A stretch of DNA of 64,000 nt from Vibrio europaeus (GCF_001695575.1 NZ_LUAX01000007.1:186001-250000); one strand, 5' to 3'; counted from the stretch's first letter, positions 9,559-18,265 are shown. Numbers and translations: made by a program. The notes: a model not told the origin generated them from the sequence alone.

Positions 9559-9570
9559 TGGTACGTACCA
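9559..9570. promoter_or_regulatory. Putative GntR operator 1 (before regulator operon)
   Basis: TGGTACGTACCA is a perfect 12-bp palindrome 73 bp before the regulator start. The same core GGTnCGnACC recurs before both porin transcription units and nowhere else that I noticed in the locus. Confidence 0.65.
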
Positions 9571-9654
9571 ATCAAGTAATTTGTTATAGGGTAGCTTATT
9601 TCTTTAACTAGATCACACTAATGGTAGAATCGAAGTGCACATCAAATAAAATAC

Positions 9655-9687
9655 AAAAAAGCCCCTTAAGATTTAACTTAAAGGGCT
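9655..9687 (-). terminator. Intrinsic terminator of the OmpK/Tsx porin gene
   Basis: On the minus strand an 11-bp stem with one mismatch (AGCCCTTTAAG / CTTAAGGGGCT, 6-nt loop) is followed at once by TTTTTT. It begins about 30 bp after the porin stop. Confidence 0.85.
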
Positions 9688-9718
9688 GCATTAGTTTAAT
9701 GGGTAAACGGTTTAATAA

Positions 9719-10525
9719 TTAGAAGTTGTAACCCACGCTAAAGTAGTGACCGAACCCTGTAGTTTTACCAGCAAAACCACCATCTTTTAGTCCATACATA
9801 TCTTTGAACAACTTCAGACCATAACCAACTGAAAACTTGTTATTATGCCAGTAGATGCCGTTGAACATAGAAGCACTGGTCGCTGAGTTATTTACAGAAT
9901 CACGATCATCCATACCAAACGAAAAATCACCATAACCTTGGTAAGCGATGAAAGAACCGTTATCAAAATGCACAAGTGGGTTAAACCACGCAGTACCAAT
10001 TTGATAACCATTAAAATCGCGTGTGTTGATATCATACTTGGCTTGTAGTGCCCAGCCCATGACGCCCATGAATGGCACCTCAATATCAGCACCTAGACCA
10101 ACTAACCCACCATACGGTGAATAGTCAACGGCGTGACCACCACCACCAGATGAGAGTTCTGTTGCAACAAAGAACTCTTTAACTGGACCAACCGATAAGT
10201 CTTTACCAATCAACCCATCAATTGACATACGAGGCGCTATTTTTACAAACATTTTTTCTTTGTTGTACTTATCACTACTCTTCTTATCAAACGGGTTAAA
10301 CAAGTCTAAGTAACCATAGACATCAAAGATCCCTGATTTACCACCAAACTCTAGTTCAATGTAATCGTGGTTAGATTCACCTGGCAGTTCATTGTTCGCA
10401 CGCATGTAATTGAACTTAAACCAACGGTGATCATTTTTATAGATGCCATCAGAGTAATCAGCTGCCATAGCGGGCATAGCGCAACCCAATGCAATTGAAG
10501 TAGCTAAAAGTAGATTTTTTTTCAT
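9719..10525 (-). CDS. ompK: OmpK/Tsx-family nucleoside-specific outer-membrane channel
   Basis: About 268 residues with a signal peptide ending PAMA-ADYSDG, followed by the OmpK/Tsx signature: KWF-type N-terminal strand, ELPGESNHDYIELEFGGKSG, then GIFDVYGYLDLFNPF, APRMSIDGLIGKDLSVGPVK and a C-terminal aromatic residue. It is a 12-stranded beta-barrel that passes nucleosides; Vibrio OmpK is also a known phage receptor. The start at 10525 gives a proper signal peptide; the longer frame adds 20 unlikely residues. It has its own operator-bearing promoter and terminator and serves the ABC importer. Vibrios usually carry another ompK elsewhere, so this may be a paralogue dedicated to this locus. 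Confidence 0.88.
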   Translation of the reverse strand: MKKNLLLATSIALGCAMPAMAADYSDGIYKNDHRWFKFNYMRANNELPGESNHDYIELEFGGKSGIFDVYGYLDLFNPFDKKSSDKYNKEKMFVKIAPRMSIDGLIGKDLSVGPVKEFFVATELSSGGGGHAVDYSPYGGLVGLGADIEVPFMGVMGWALQAKYDINTRDFNGYQIGTAWFNPLVHFDNGSFIAYQGYGDFSFGMDDRDSVNNSATSASMFNGIYWHNNKFSVGYGLKLFKDMYGLKDGGFAGKTTGFGHYFSVGYNF

Positions 10526-10543
10526 TTTCAGTCTCACTATATT

Positions 10544-10553
10544 GGTACGTACC
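10544..10553. promoter_or_regulatory. Putative GntR operator 2 (before ompK)
   Basis: GGTACGTACC, inside ATTGGTACGTACCTTT, lies 18 bp before the porin ATG. A regulator bound here would block transcription or its early elongation. Confidence 0.65.
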
Positions 10554-10765
10554 TTTAGTAAATATACGAAATTTCTTAATGGCAACTTTTAAGATACATT
10601 TTTTTGACAACGATCGTATTTCAGTCTCAAGCAAGGTAGTTTTTAACGAACGCATACTCATGTCTAGATGAAAAACGCTCATTTAATGAACGAAATCACA
10701 TTTATCGTATAGGTTTTATAAATAATCTTGATTTTATCTCTAATAAAAAATAACTATTTGGAATG

Positions 10766-10785
10766 AAATTGGTGCGAACCAATTT
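10766..10785. promoter_or_regulatory. Putative GntR operator 3 (before KdgM-type porin operon)
   Basis: AAATTGGT and ACCAATTT form perfect 8-bp arms around GCGA, 33 bp before the porin ATG. It is the most extended of the three copies; its GGTGCGAACC core differs from the others at two central bases. Confidence 0.65.
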
Positions 10786-10818
10786 AGTCGAGCCAAAAAT
10801 ACAATCAAGGAGTGTTCT

Positions 10819-11550
10819 ATGAATCGCAATTTAGCAGTGTCTTTCTTAGCCCTGAGTGCAACCGCAGTGAGTTCTTTTGCTACTGCTGATGGTTGGCCCC
10901 ATGGTTTCATCGACTATCGTCACGAATATTTGGATAAAGATGCCAAACATTACGACCGAGTTATGATGGGAAACTTTTTTAGTAATGGCATCGGCGTTTT
11001 GGGTGAACTTCGATACGCAACGAAGGAAGGTGGAGAGAGACACGCTTGGGACCCTTCTAGCTTTAACAATAACGGTATGGGCCTCAGCATCGTCTACAAG
11101 TTCAAGCCTCTAGATAATAAGAAATTTTGGCTAGAGCCAATGTTTTGGTTAGACAGCAGCAAATGGTGGTCAACTTACGAATTAGGTATGACTGTAGGTT
11201 ACGATTTTTCTAGAGAGTGGCGTTTGTCTGGCCGATACCGCTATGACATGGATAAAGCAACAAGTGATTCAATAGCATACGGCAATACGGATCGTAACAA
11301 TGAACGATACGATGTGTGGTTAAAATATAACCCAGAAGGTACAGATCTACGTTTTACTTTTAATGGTGTTTACTACGACAACGATTACATCACTTGGGAC
11401 AATGGTAAAAAAGACTATGCACTTGATCTCAAAGTTGGCTACAAACTTGGTTCTTGGGAGCCGTACTTCCGTTTAGGTGATAGGAGAGCAAGCAAAACAA
11501 CAGATGAGCGCCAACTCCGCTACCGTGTAGGCCTAACTTATTCTTGGTAA
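10819..11550 (+). CDS. KdgM/NanC-family outer-membrane porin
   Basis: 243 residues with a signal peptide (cut near ATA-DGWPHG) and the KdgM pattern: FIDYRHEYLDKDAKHYDRVMM start (in part), repeated amphipathic strands with RYRYDMD and KVGYKLGSWEPYFRLG, and a terminal GLTYSW. Characterised members (KdgM, NanC, OmpL) are small monomeric barrels for anionic oligosaccharides or sialic acids. In this locus, anionic sugar phosphates or nucleotides are a plausible cargo. It has a strong AAGGAG site and starts a three-gene operon with the phytase-like and 5'-nucleotidase genes, divergent from ompK. Confidence 0.85.
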   Translation: MNRNLAVSFLALSATAVSSFATADGWPHGFIDYRHEYLDKDAKHYDRVMMGNFFSNGIGVLGELRYATKEGGERHAWDPSSFNNNGMGLSIVYKFKPLDNKKFWLEPMFWLDSSKWWSTYELGMTVGYDFSREWRLSGRYRYDMDKATSDSIAYGNTDRNNERYDVWLKYNPEGTDLRFTFNGVYYDNDYITWDNGKKDYALDLKVGYKLGSWEPYFRLGDRRASKTTDERQLRYRVGLTYSW

Positions 11551-11594
11551 TTTAACTTTAAGTCTAATAAATCGTATTCTAAAAGGAAGATTTT

Positions 11595-12731
11595 ATGAAA
11601 TTTTCTCACATACTCTACCCTCTCGCCATCGGCTCAAGTTTTTATTCTGTGAATGCCTTAGCTACTACTGAAGTCTCTTTGCTACATACTTATGACTTAC
11701 CCACAGGTACACTTTTAGACAACCACACAGTAAAAGGGACTTCAGAGACAGATATAAAAACCAAAGAGATTGGCGGGATTTCAGGTATTGTCATGACATC
11801 TCCTACTGATTTTATCGCCTTGACCGACTCTCGCTCTAGACCCGATGAAGGATTAAGTCGTTTCTACAAAGGCTCTTTCTCAAAGGATTATTCTTCTATT
11901 CGTATCAACGAAGCAGTCATCTTAAAGAATGACAAAAATACTCCTTATGGCGCGAATGAGAAAGACCCAGAATCCATAGTATTACTACCAAATGGTAGCC
12001 TAGTATGGGGTTCTGAAGGTAGCCATACTTTGATCAACACCGATACCAATGGGAAATTTATTAAAGACTTCAGTTCACTACTTCCTAGTTATTTTCTAGG
12101 CGATGGTAAAACTTCAGGTCTCCGTAAAAACCAATCATTTGAAGGAATGAGCCTATCGCCAGATGGTAGTACACTATTTGTCGCTGCTGAGTCTGCTCTG
12201 GCACAAGACGGCTCGGTTTCCACAACAGAAATACCATCAGCAGCCCGAATTTTAAAATTCGCTGTTGATAAAAATTCCAACTTGAAGCTAGTTTCTGAAT
12301 ATACCTATATCGTTGACCGCATTAATGTTCAAAGCGACTTCGGCATCCATGACAATGGTATCTCAGAAATTTTAGCGATCAACAATAATAAGTTACTAGT
12401 TATGGAACGTAACGGTTATGCCGTTAAAAAAGGCTTCTGCTGTTTCAACTTCGACGTTAATGTTTTTAAAGCTGACTTGTCAAAAGCAACGAATATCTTA
12501 GCCACCGAAAACATCAGCTCTAAAGATGCACCTAATCCCATAACTCCAGCTAGAAAAGAACTTGTTTTCAACTTTGGCGATTTTGTTGAAAACCAACAAA
12601 ATTATGAAGGGCTAGCGTTTGGACCAACAGTTAACGGTAAAGATACTTTACTGTTTGCTGCAGACAATAATTTTCAACCTCACCAAAAAACTCAATTAGT
12701 GCTGATGTCAGTGACTGGGTTGGAGGACTAA
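11595..12731 (+). CDS. Esterase-like/phytase-like secreted beta-propeller protein
   Basis: 378 residues with an N-terminal signal peptide (to about residue 23, NALA-TT) and the pattern of the 'esterase-like activity of phytase' family (PF13449): GGISGIVMTSPTDFIALTDSR-type first blade, DPESIVLLPNGSLVWGSEG, NQSFEGMSLSPDGSTLFVAAES and YEGLAFGP (each only in part). Members are periplasmic or exported; a phosphoester-cleaving role is inferred, not well proven. It lies 2 bp before the UshA-type gene, so the two proteins probably act on the same phosphorylated substrate. Confidence 0.8.
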   Translation: MKFSHILYPLAIGSSFYSVNALATTEVSLLHTYDLPTGTLLDNHTVKGTSETDIKTKEIGGISGIVMTSPTDFIALTDSRSRPDEGLSRFYKGSFSKDYSSIRINEAVILKNDKNTPYGANEKDPESIVLLPNGSLVWGSEGSHTLINTDTNGKFIKDFSSLLPSYFLGDGKTSGLRKNQSFEGMSLSPDGSTLFVAAESALAQDGSVSTTEIPSAARILKFAVDKNSNLKLVSEYTYIVDRINVQSDFGIHDNGISEILAINNNKLLVMERNGYAVKKGFCCFNFDVNVFKADLSKATNILATENISSKDAPNPITPARKELVFNFGDFVENQQNYEGLAFGPTVNGKDTLLFAADNNFQPHQKTQLVLMSVTGLED

Positions 12732-12733
12732 TT

Positions 12734-14305
12734 ATGACACCTAAATTACTCGCTGCTTTAAGCTGCTTTGGACTGTTATATTCTGGGATTTCTTTCGCAG
12801 AACAGATTCAAGAAAAGCACCTGACTATCCTTCATACAAATGACCATCATGGCCGTTTTTGGAAAGATAATTATAGCCAATTAGGCATGGCTGCACGAAA
12901 ATCTTTGATAGACTCTATCAGAGCGAAGGTAAAATCCAACGGTGGAGAAGTTCTTCTGCTATCTGGTGGGGATATAAACACTGGTGTACCTGAATCTGAT
13001 ATGCAATATGCAAAACCAGATTTTCTAGGAATGAAGCAATTAGGTTACGATGCTATGGCTGTAGGTAATCATGAATTTGATGTGCCATATGGCGTCATGA
13101 GAATGCAACAGATATGGTCTCAGGTACCATTCCTTTCAGCAAATATTTACAATAAGAAAACGAACGCTCGTCTTTTTGCACCGTATAAAATTTTTAACTT
13201 TGATCATTTAAGAGTAGCTGTTGTAGGGCTAACGACAACCGATACATTAAGAGTTGGGTCGTCATCATTGCAAAACATGTATAGCATGACGGACCCAACA
13301 GATGAATTTTTAAATATTAAAAATGAACTAGACAAATTATCGCCAGATATCGTGATTGGCTTAACCCATATGGGTCACTATGAGAATGGTAACCATGGTT
13401 CTAACGCTTACGGTGATGTTAAGTTAGCGCAAAGTTTACCATCAGGCACCTTAGACGCAATCATAGGGGGACACTCTCAAAACGTTGTTTGCTACTCAAT
13501 TGACCTCCGCAAGCAAGACGGCTTTAAACCTGGTGATGAATGTTGGCCAGATAAAAAGAACGGTGTTTGGATTATGCAAGCTCAAGAATGGGGACGATTC
13601 GTTGGGCGCGCTGACTTCGTGATTAAAGGAGATAGTGTTAATTTAACAAGTTATCGTTTAATCCCTATTAACTTAAAACATAAAGTCAAAGTTGATGGCA
13701 AAAGCGAATATGTTCTTTATGAAAAAGAGATCCCACAAGATGTAGAAACTGAAGCACTACTAAAGCCTTACTTTGATAGAGGCAACAACCTGATCAATTA
13801 TAAAATTGCTGATTCAGCCGTCAGGCTAATTGGTGATAGAGACCAAGTTCGTCATCACCAAACAAATTTAGGTCAAGCTATTGCTGATTCCATGATGGAG
13901 AAAACTAACGCCTCACTGGCGATAATGAACTCAGGAGGCGTGCGAGACAGCATTGAAGCAGGCGAAGTCACCTACCGTGATGTACTTAAAGTACTGCCTT
14001 GGGGAAATACTATCGTAACAGTAGAGCTATCTGGATTAGAACTGCAAACGTACTTGTCTGATGTGTTGGCTAAGACACCTGGCTCCGGTGGCTATGCACA
14101 ACACAGCAGCAACCTAACACTAGCTGATGGCGTTGTCCAAATTAACGGCAAAAATATCGATAATTCAAAAATCTATAAGCTGTCTCTACCAAGCTATGCA
14201 TCACGAGGGGGAGATAACTATCCTAAATTGGATTCTCATCCGAACTTCGTCGATACTGGATATGTTGATGCTGATGTATTAAAAGAATTTTTGATGCAGA
14301 AGTAA
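12734..14305 (+). CDS. UshA-type periplasmic 5'-nucleotidase / bifunctional metallophosphatase
   Basis: 523 residues: signal peptide (to SFA), N-terminal calcineurin-like metallophosphatase domain and C-terminal 5'-nucleotidase domain. Metal-ligand motifs are all present: TILHTNDHHGRF, LLSGGDINTG, VGNHEFDVPYG, IGLTHMGHYENG and IIGGHSQNVVC. The C-terminal part has the substrate motifs NSGGVRDSIEAGEVTYRDV and the late YASRGGDNYP. UshA relatives strip phosphate from nucleotides and split UDP-sugars or NAD-type dinucleotides in the periplasm. GGAGG precedes the ATG. It probably delivers the nucleosides that the ABC system imports. Confidence 0.9.
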   Translation: MTPKLLAALSCFGLLYSGISFAEQIQEKHLTILHTNDHHGRFWKDNYSQLGMAARKSLIDSIRAKVKSNGGEVLLLSGGDINTGVPESDMQYAKPDFLGMKQLGYDAMAVGNHEFDVPYGVMRMQQIWSQVPFLSANIYNKKTNARLFAPYKIFNFDHLRVAVVGLTTTDTLRVGSSSLQNMYSMTDPTDEFLNIKNELDKLSPDIVIGLTHMGHYENGNHGSNAYGDVKLAQSLPSGTLDAIIGGHSQNVVCYSIDLRKQDGFKPGDECWPDKKNGVWIMQAQEWGRFVGRADFVIKGDSVNLTSYRLIPINLKHKVKVDGKSEYVLYEKEIPQDVETEALLKPYFDRGNNLINYKIADSAVRLIGDRDQVRHHQTNLGQAIADSMMEKTNASLAIMNSGGVRDSIEAGEVTYRDVLKVLPWGNTIVTVELSGLELQTYLSDVLAKTPGSGGYAQHSSNLTLADGVVQINGKNIDNSKIYKLSLPSYASRGGDNYPKLDSHPNFVDTGYVDADVLKEFLMQK

Positions 14306-15334
14306 CATTCTACAAATACGCGGTTCGCGAGCATAAGAATACTCCACCCTGTCAGTGATCGCGTATTTATATGTCCCATCATTATTCTTATAAAAGTTGA
14401 AATAAAGTCTATATTCCTTTATTTCTTCCTAAGATACTTAAAAACGATTGCATTGCTGTTTATGCAATCGATTCCATATAAACTTGCAAATAATATTGTA
14501 CAAAGCAGGAAGGTTGCGCTTAAGAATTTCGAAACTAGTGACTATATCCCCTTCAAAGAAAAACTAAAATGCCGCATCATGACAATCATCATTAAACTAA
14601 TAATCTCACACATCCTTTTTTGATAATTAAGACCGAATCGCAGATATCGCCTTCATCGAACAACGTCTCTTTCTTTTTAAAATAATGAACATGTCCAACT
14701 CGGATAAGACTCGAAAACATTGAGATGCTCGAAGCAGTCATTACATGGCTCACAACAGTAGAAGAAAACCATGAGCGATTTAGGCTGCTACATTGTGAAC
14801 GTTACCGCCTTCAAGACTGGTTTAGTATTCATGTAAATATGAGAATAAATTTAGTCAAAATGGCAAATATCAACAGAGGCCGTTTTAGGGCGGCCTCTGC
14901 GAGGAATGGAGCAAAAATTTGCTGAGTGAAGACGCTGTTATCTTTTGACTGGACGTGAGAGCCGCAGGTATCTTTCCTTTTTCATTGAGCTGCTATCTAT
15001 TGTCTGGCCAGAAGTAATAGTATCAATTTGAACCTGACGTAGTTGCAAAGCAGCCCACAGCGGACACTCGATAGCCCGTTTTTCCGCTCACAAGTAATTC
15101 GAGTTCATATGTGGGTCAAAACGCATTTCGGTGCAAATCTGCATCACTGACCACTCATACAACCATCAGTTACAGCCACTACATAAAAAGAATAAACTGA
15201 GCCTGTACTATTCGCTGCACACCATAGTCTCTATTACGGACTACGGAGGAGGGATAAATTATGATTGAAGATTATTTACTTTATATCGACGAATAAAAAC
15301 TTCCTAGGCAGCCTCGAGCTATGGGTGCTGGTGT
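14306..15334. other. Gene-poor left end of the GMT island
   Basis: About 1 kb without a convincing gene. It holds the 12-bp left boundary repeat (14,428), an inverted repeat AAATACGCG (14,314-14,322 and 14,360-14,368) that might end the ushA transcript, a 9-bp-arm palindrome CGATTGCAT/ATGCAATCG (14,445-14,470) and a 9-bp-arm hairpin CAGAGGCCG/CGGCCTCTG (14,874-14,899). A small frame, MIEDYLLYIDE (from 15,258), follows a strong GGAGGAGGG site and then stops; it may be the decayed start of a lost gene. Confidence 0.5.
14428..14439 (+). repeat. Left boundary direct repeat of the GMT island
   Basis: CCTAAGATACTT, repeated exactly at 34,030-34,041 just outside the recombinase operon. Chance identity of 12 bases between two short windows is very unlikely. 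Confidence 0.75.
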
Positions 15335-16729
15335 TTAGTACTGTGACTTAATATCTCGGAAAGCCTCAATAACTCTTTGATTAAACCCTTCAAGGTGAAC
15401 ATGTTGAAATGAACCGCTATCCTCTGCTATCCGGGTCAAATCACATTTATCCGATGAATCCCATGACAATAATCCATTAGCAACCATGTCTTCGTCTCTA
15501 GTATCCGAGTACAAGCTGGTTTCTGTCAGAACACTTAGTTCTTGATGGTTAGAAACTGATTTACTAATGAAAGTACAACTTTCAGGAATATCAGTTTCAA
15601 CTTGCTCAGCGAATTGAAGTAGTTTTTCCTCAGCAAAGGTATACAACCATGCTTCTTGATCCCGGTCTTTGGTGGTTCGCAAGATCCTGCCTAGCACCTG
15701 ACGAAAGTATAGCTCTGTCTTGATGTTTGAAAGGTAACAGCAAACTTGTAGCCGGGGTATATCGGTTCCTTCACTGATCATGCCTACACTAATAATCCAA
15801 CTGCATGCACTGTCTCTAAAGCGCTGAATAGTAGACTGTGCATCTTGGGTTTTATAGGTCACAATGGTCGTAGATTGACTGAAGCGCTTTGATAGTATTT
15901 GAGCTATTTGCCTGGCATGCTTTATTGACGACGCTACAATTAAGCCTCCAGCACACTTGTTTGTTCTTCTGATACGTTTTAGCCGATTTACCCCTTCTTC
16001 AAGAATATGATTGAGGGCATCAGTGTTTTTGATTACAGCTGAATATCGAACGTAACCGCTAGATACTAGCTCATTGATCGAACCAAATACTTCGCTACCA
16101 TTTGAGTCAGAAAACTCGGTTTTGTTACAATCAATCAATGCGATGTTTGGGCGTCTACATACTCTGTCTTGCACAGCTTGTGAAAGGGTGTACTGGTAGT
16201 CACAAAGTATCTTTCCTTCTGGATCAGAGTATGTAGCGAGAGTGACAGGTGTCTGATTAGAACGCCAAGGAGTGCCAGTGAGTGCAAGTGTATACGTGGC
16301 CGCCTTCTGGACTATCCCTAGTGTATGGTAGCCCCAAGAGTTGTAATTGTCGTCGTTGTCGCCACCACAATGATGAATTTCATCGAAGACACAAAGCACT
16401 CGATAGTTTGCGAGTGTATCCCAAAATGCTTGACTCACCGACCTAAGCGATTGATAAGTTATTGATATGCCCTTATCGCCAATTTGGCCTTTAAACTTAC
16501 ATGCTAGGTGCCTAGAGAATGTGTTCTCAATGCTAGCTGCGACGACTTTTGAAGGCGAAAAACAGACGACAAAATCAATCATTTTCTCATCAAGCAGTTT
16601 CTTCGCGAGACATGCAGCCATAATCGTTTTGCCAGCCCCTGGTGTAGCTTGAGCTAGAAAATGAGAAACACCATTTTTGTACTTTGCATGAGCAAGTTGA
16701 ACGCACTCACGTTGCCACACTCTTAGCAT
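15335..16729 (-). CDS. SF2 DEAD/DEAH-type helicase (type III restriction-like)
   Basis: 464 residues with both RecA-like lobes: Q-motif-like WQRECVQLAHA, Walker A ATPGAGKT (near residue 28), DEIHH box in VFDEIHHCGG, motif III LALTGTPWR, motif V IISVGMISEGTDIP and motif VI FRQVLGRILRT. This is the compact ResIII-type helicase found in restriction and defence systems, without a nuclease, methylase or specificity domain. Its start overlaps the preceding small gene by 7 bp, so the two form an operon. The 45 C-terminal residues past motif VI have no recognisable domain. A stand-alone defence or DNA-repair role is inferred from location only. Confidence 0.85.
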   Translation of the reverse strand: MLRVWQRECVQLAHAKYKNGVSHFLAQATPGAGKTIMAACLAKKLLDEKMIDFVVCFSPSKVVAASIENTFSRHLACKFKGQIGDKGISITYQSLRSVSQAFWDTLANYRVLCVFDEIHHCGGDNDDNYNSWGYHTLGIVQKAATYTLALTGTPWRSNQTPVTLATYSDPEGKILCDYQYTLSQAVQDRVCRRPNIALIDCNKTEFSDSNGSEVFGSINELVSSGYVRYSAVIKNTDALNHILEEGVNRLKRIRRTNKCAGGLIVASSIKHARQIAQILSKRFSQSTTIVTYKTQDAQSTIQRFRDSACSWIISVGMISEGTDIPRLQVCCYLSNIKTELYFRQVLGRILRTTKDRDQEAWLYTFAEEKLLQFAEQVETDIPESCTFISKSVSNHQELSVLTETSLYSDTRDEDMVANGLLSWDSSDKCDLTRIAEDSGSFQHVHLEGFNQRVIEAFRDIKSQY

Positions 16730-17268
16730 GGCACCGGCTCATTTTTACTTAATCGTTTGAGTGCTTCTGACCAAACATTCAGTTTTGCTACAAGCAATGC
16801 CGCTTTTTTAGTTGTATTTGAGTGCGGCTCGTCAAGTAGTCTACAGAGGTCTTTTGAGCGTTTCATTAACGTTTTGTACTCTTTGATTTCCTCTAAAGTG
16901 ATCGTGAGCTCAGCCTCTATATCAGACTTTTCTCGTTGTAGCGTTGTGTACAATGGTGTCGATTTTAAACTGATGTTGGTTACTCTCAAACTTCTTGTGC
17001 GTTTGTCCTTAAGCTCAAACTTTGTCTCGTTAAAAGCACTGGTTTTTGAGTAAACCTTGTTGTGCTTTGAACCTCGACTTACAGCAAGTCCCGCCTTTTC
17101 CAGCTTATCTAGCTGCCTTGCGACAAATTGACGAGCGTTAGAGACACTGCCATAGGCATCAGAAACACTCTGAATGTGTTTACGAACCTCTGTCACGCAA
17201 AAGTTACTTATTGCTGGGTTAGCAATGGCTTCATATACATCACGATTAATTCGATAGGTTTTGGTCAT
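16723..17268 (-). CDS. Winged-helix DNA-binding protein with coiled coil, partner of the helicase
   Basis: About 181 residues from the ATG at 17,268; the frame runs further to 17,424, but that would pass through the divergent promoter region. The first 80 residues look like a winged helix (YEAIANPAISNFCVTEVRKH, then VARQLDKLEKAGLAVSRGSK), followed by a basic linker and a long charged helix (residues ~110-165) suited to dimerisation. It overlaps the helicase start by 7 bp. It could be the DNA-recognition subunit for the helicase or a regulator. I do not recognise a named family. Confidence 0.7.
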   Translation of the reverse strand: MTKTYRINRDVYEAIANPAISNFCVTEVRKHIQSVSDAYGSVSNARQFVARQLDKLEKAGLAVSRGSKHNKVYSKTSAFNETKFELKDKRTRSLRVTNISLKSTPLYTTLQREKSDIEAELTITLEEIKEYKTLMKRSKDLCRLLDEPHSNTTKKAALLVAKLNVWSEALKRLSKNEPVPC

Positions 17269-17296
17269 AAGAGCACCATCAAAACAGAAAAGATGC

Positions 17297-17308
17297 GGAT
17301 TATAGTCC
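17297..17308. promoter_or_regulatory. Candidate C-box operator between controller gene and helicase operon
   Basis: GGATTATAGTCC is a near-palindrome (two G-T type mismatches) followed by GTGGAT. Controller-protein operators have a GACTnnnAGTC-like core often built on TATAGTC, so this fits the adjacent C-protein-like gene. It sits in the 94-bp divergent promoter region. Confidence 0.5.
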
Positions 17309-17362
17309 GTGGATATGTTTGCATCAAGAGTGGATAGTCTTTGATTTTGAGAGCAGCATAAA

Positions 17363-17569
17363 ATGAAAGACTTAGCGAAGCAGTTTGGTGACAACCTACG
17401 TAAGATGCGTTTGAGCAAATCCATTGCACAGGAAAAACTGGCATTGATGGCGCAGATAGATCGAAGCTACATAGGTCGAGTTGAACGTGGTGAAGTTAAC
17501 ATTACTCTCGAGAAAGCATATATGTTGGCGTCGGTGCTAGAGTGCGACGTTAGAGAACTATTGCCCTAA
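17363..17569 (+). CDS. XRE-family controller (C protein)-like regulator
   Basis: 68 residues, the whole protein being one helix-turn-helix domain (FGDNLRKMRLSKSIAQEKLA, then SYIGRVERGEVNITLEKAYML). Size and sequence style match restriction-modification controller proteins, which are dimeric and time nuclease expression after the element enters a new cell. It is divergent from the winged-helix/helicase operon. No methyltransferase or restriction nuclease is nearby, so either the partner is lost or the helicase operon is the controlled toxic function. Confidence 0.85.
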   Translation: MKDLAKQFGDNLRKMRLSKSIAQEKLALMAQIDRSYIGRVERGEVNITLEKAYMLASVLECDVRELLP

Positions 17570-17821
17570 AGTCACTTGATTACTGCTGCACAGATAAGGC
17601 CCAGTTTCCGCTAATTAACGAGAAAACTATCAAAATACAGTAGTACTTTAACCTGTCAATACAAAACCTACTCCTAATACCAATCATGTTTTTCTGCTTG
17701 TCAGCACGGCTCTGGACAGAAGTGTGTTATTGATTTTTCTAAATTGGCTTTTAATGGATTATTAGAAGTATGGAGAACAAACTCTATTTGAGTAGCCAAC
17801 TCTTCTCAATCTTTACAATTA
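17570..17821. other. Intergenic stretch before Tn3-family element
   Basis: No gene seen. It ends with AATTA (17,817-17,821), the left copy of the 5-bp target duplication of the transposon. Confidence 0.5.
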
Positions 17822-17859
17822 GGGGTTCTACGCCGGAACCGCCGAAATTTCCGTTACCC
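17822..17859 (+). repeat. Outer left terminal inverted repeat of Tn3-family element
   Basis: Starts GGGGTTCTACGCCGG and contains the stop codon of the tnpA remnant, as is usual in Tn3-family ends. Length of 38 bp is taken from the family. Confidence 0.8.
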
Positions 17860-18265
17860 TAGTTTGAGAGCCGCAACTAACTCATCTAAGCCATTAATTT
17901 CATTACCATTTCGAAAGGTATGATGGCGGTTCAGTAAAGTGTATTGCCAGGCCACAGGTGATATCCGAGTTAGAGTATCAATGCCTTTAGTATTGCCTTC
18001 TGGTTCCAGTCGTTCTAGTCATCGTGACAGGATTGCAGAGTTGTAGTTGATGATTGCGTTGGAAATTAACCGACAGCATTGGTTGCTGATTTCCGTTTCT
18101 ATGTCATTTTTCTGTTAATTCCTTCTTTCCACCAACTTTTACTATTGCAGCACGTAACTGATGATAGGATTCAACCCTGTTCTGGGAACGTCGTATATTA
18201 CGCTCTAACTGCGGATTTCGCAGATACACCCGTCGGTTATATTCGAACAGAGCTTGTCTCGTCGG
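17854..18265 (-). pseudogene. tnpA: Tn3-family transposase (tnpA) C-terminal remnant
   Basis: Reading the minus strand gives clear Tn3 transposase C-terminal sequence in pieces: EYNRRVYLRN, SYHQLRAAIVKV, CRLISNAIINYNSAILSR, then an in-frame TGA, then LERLEPEGNT, RISPVAWQYTLLNRHHTFR and the usual ending LDELVAALKLG. Only about 135 of some 1000 residues remain, with frameshifts and a stop, so it is inactive. Its stop lies inside the left inverted repeat. Confidence 0.85.

Noticed and set aside
14725..14925. 66-aa plus-strand frame in the left end of the GMT island
   Set aside because: No ribosome-binding site or recognisable product; it ends in the 9-bp-arm hairpin at 14,874-14,899.
17269..17424. 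N-terminal extension of the winged-helix protein
   Set aside because: It would code through the candidate C-box and the divergent promoter of the controller gene.
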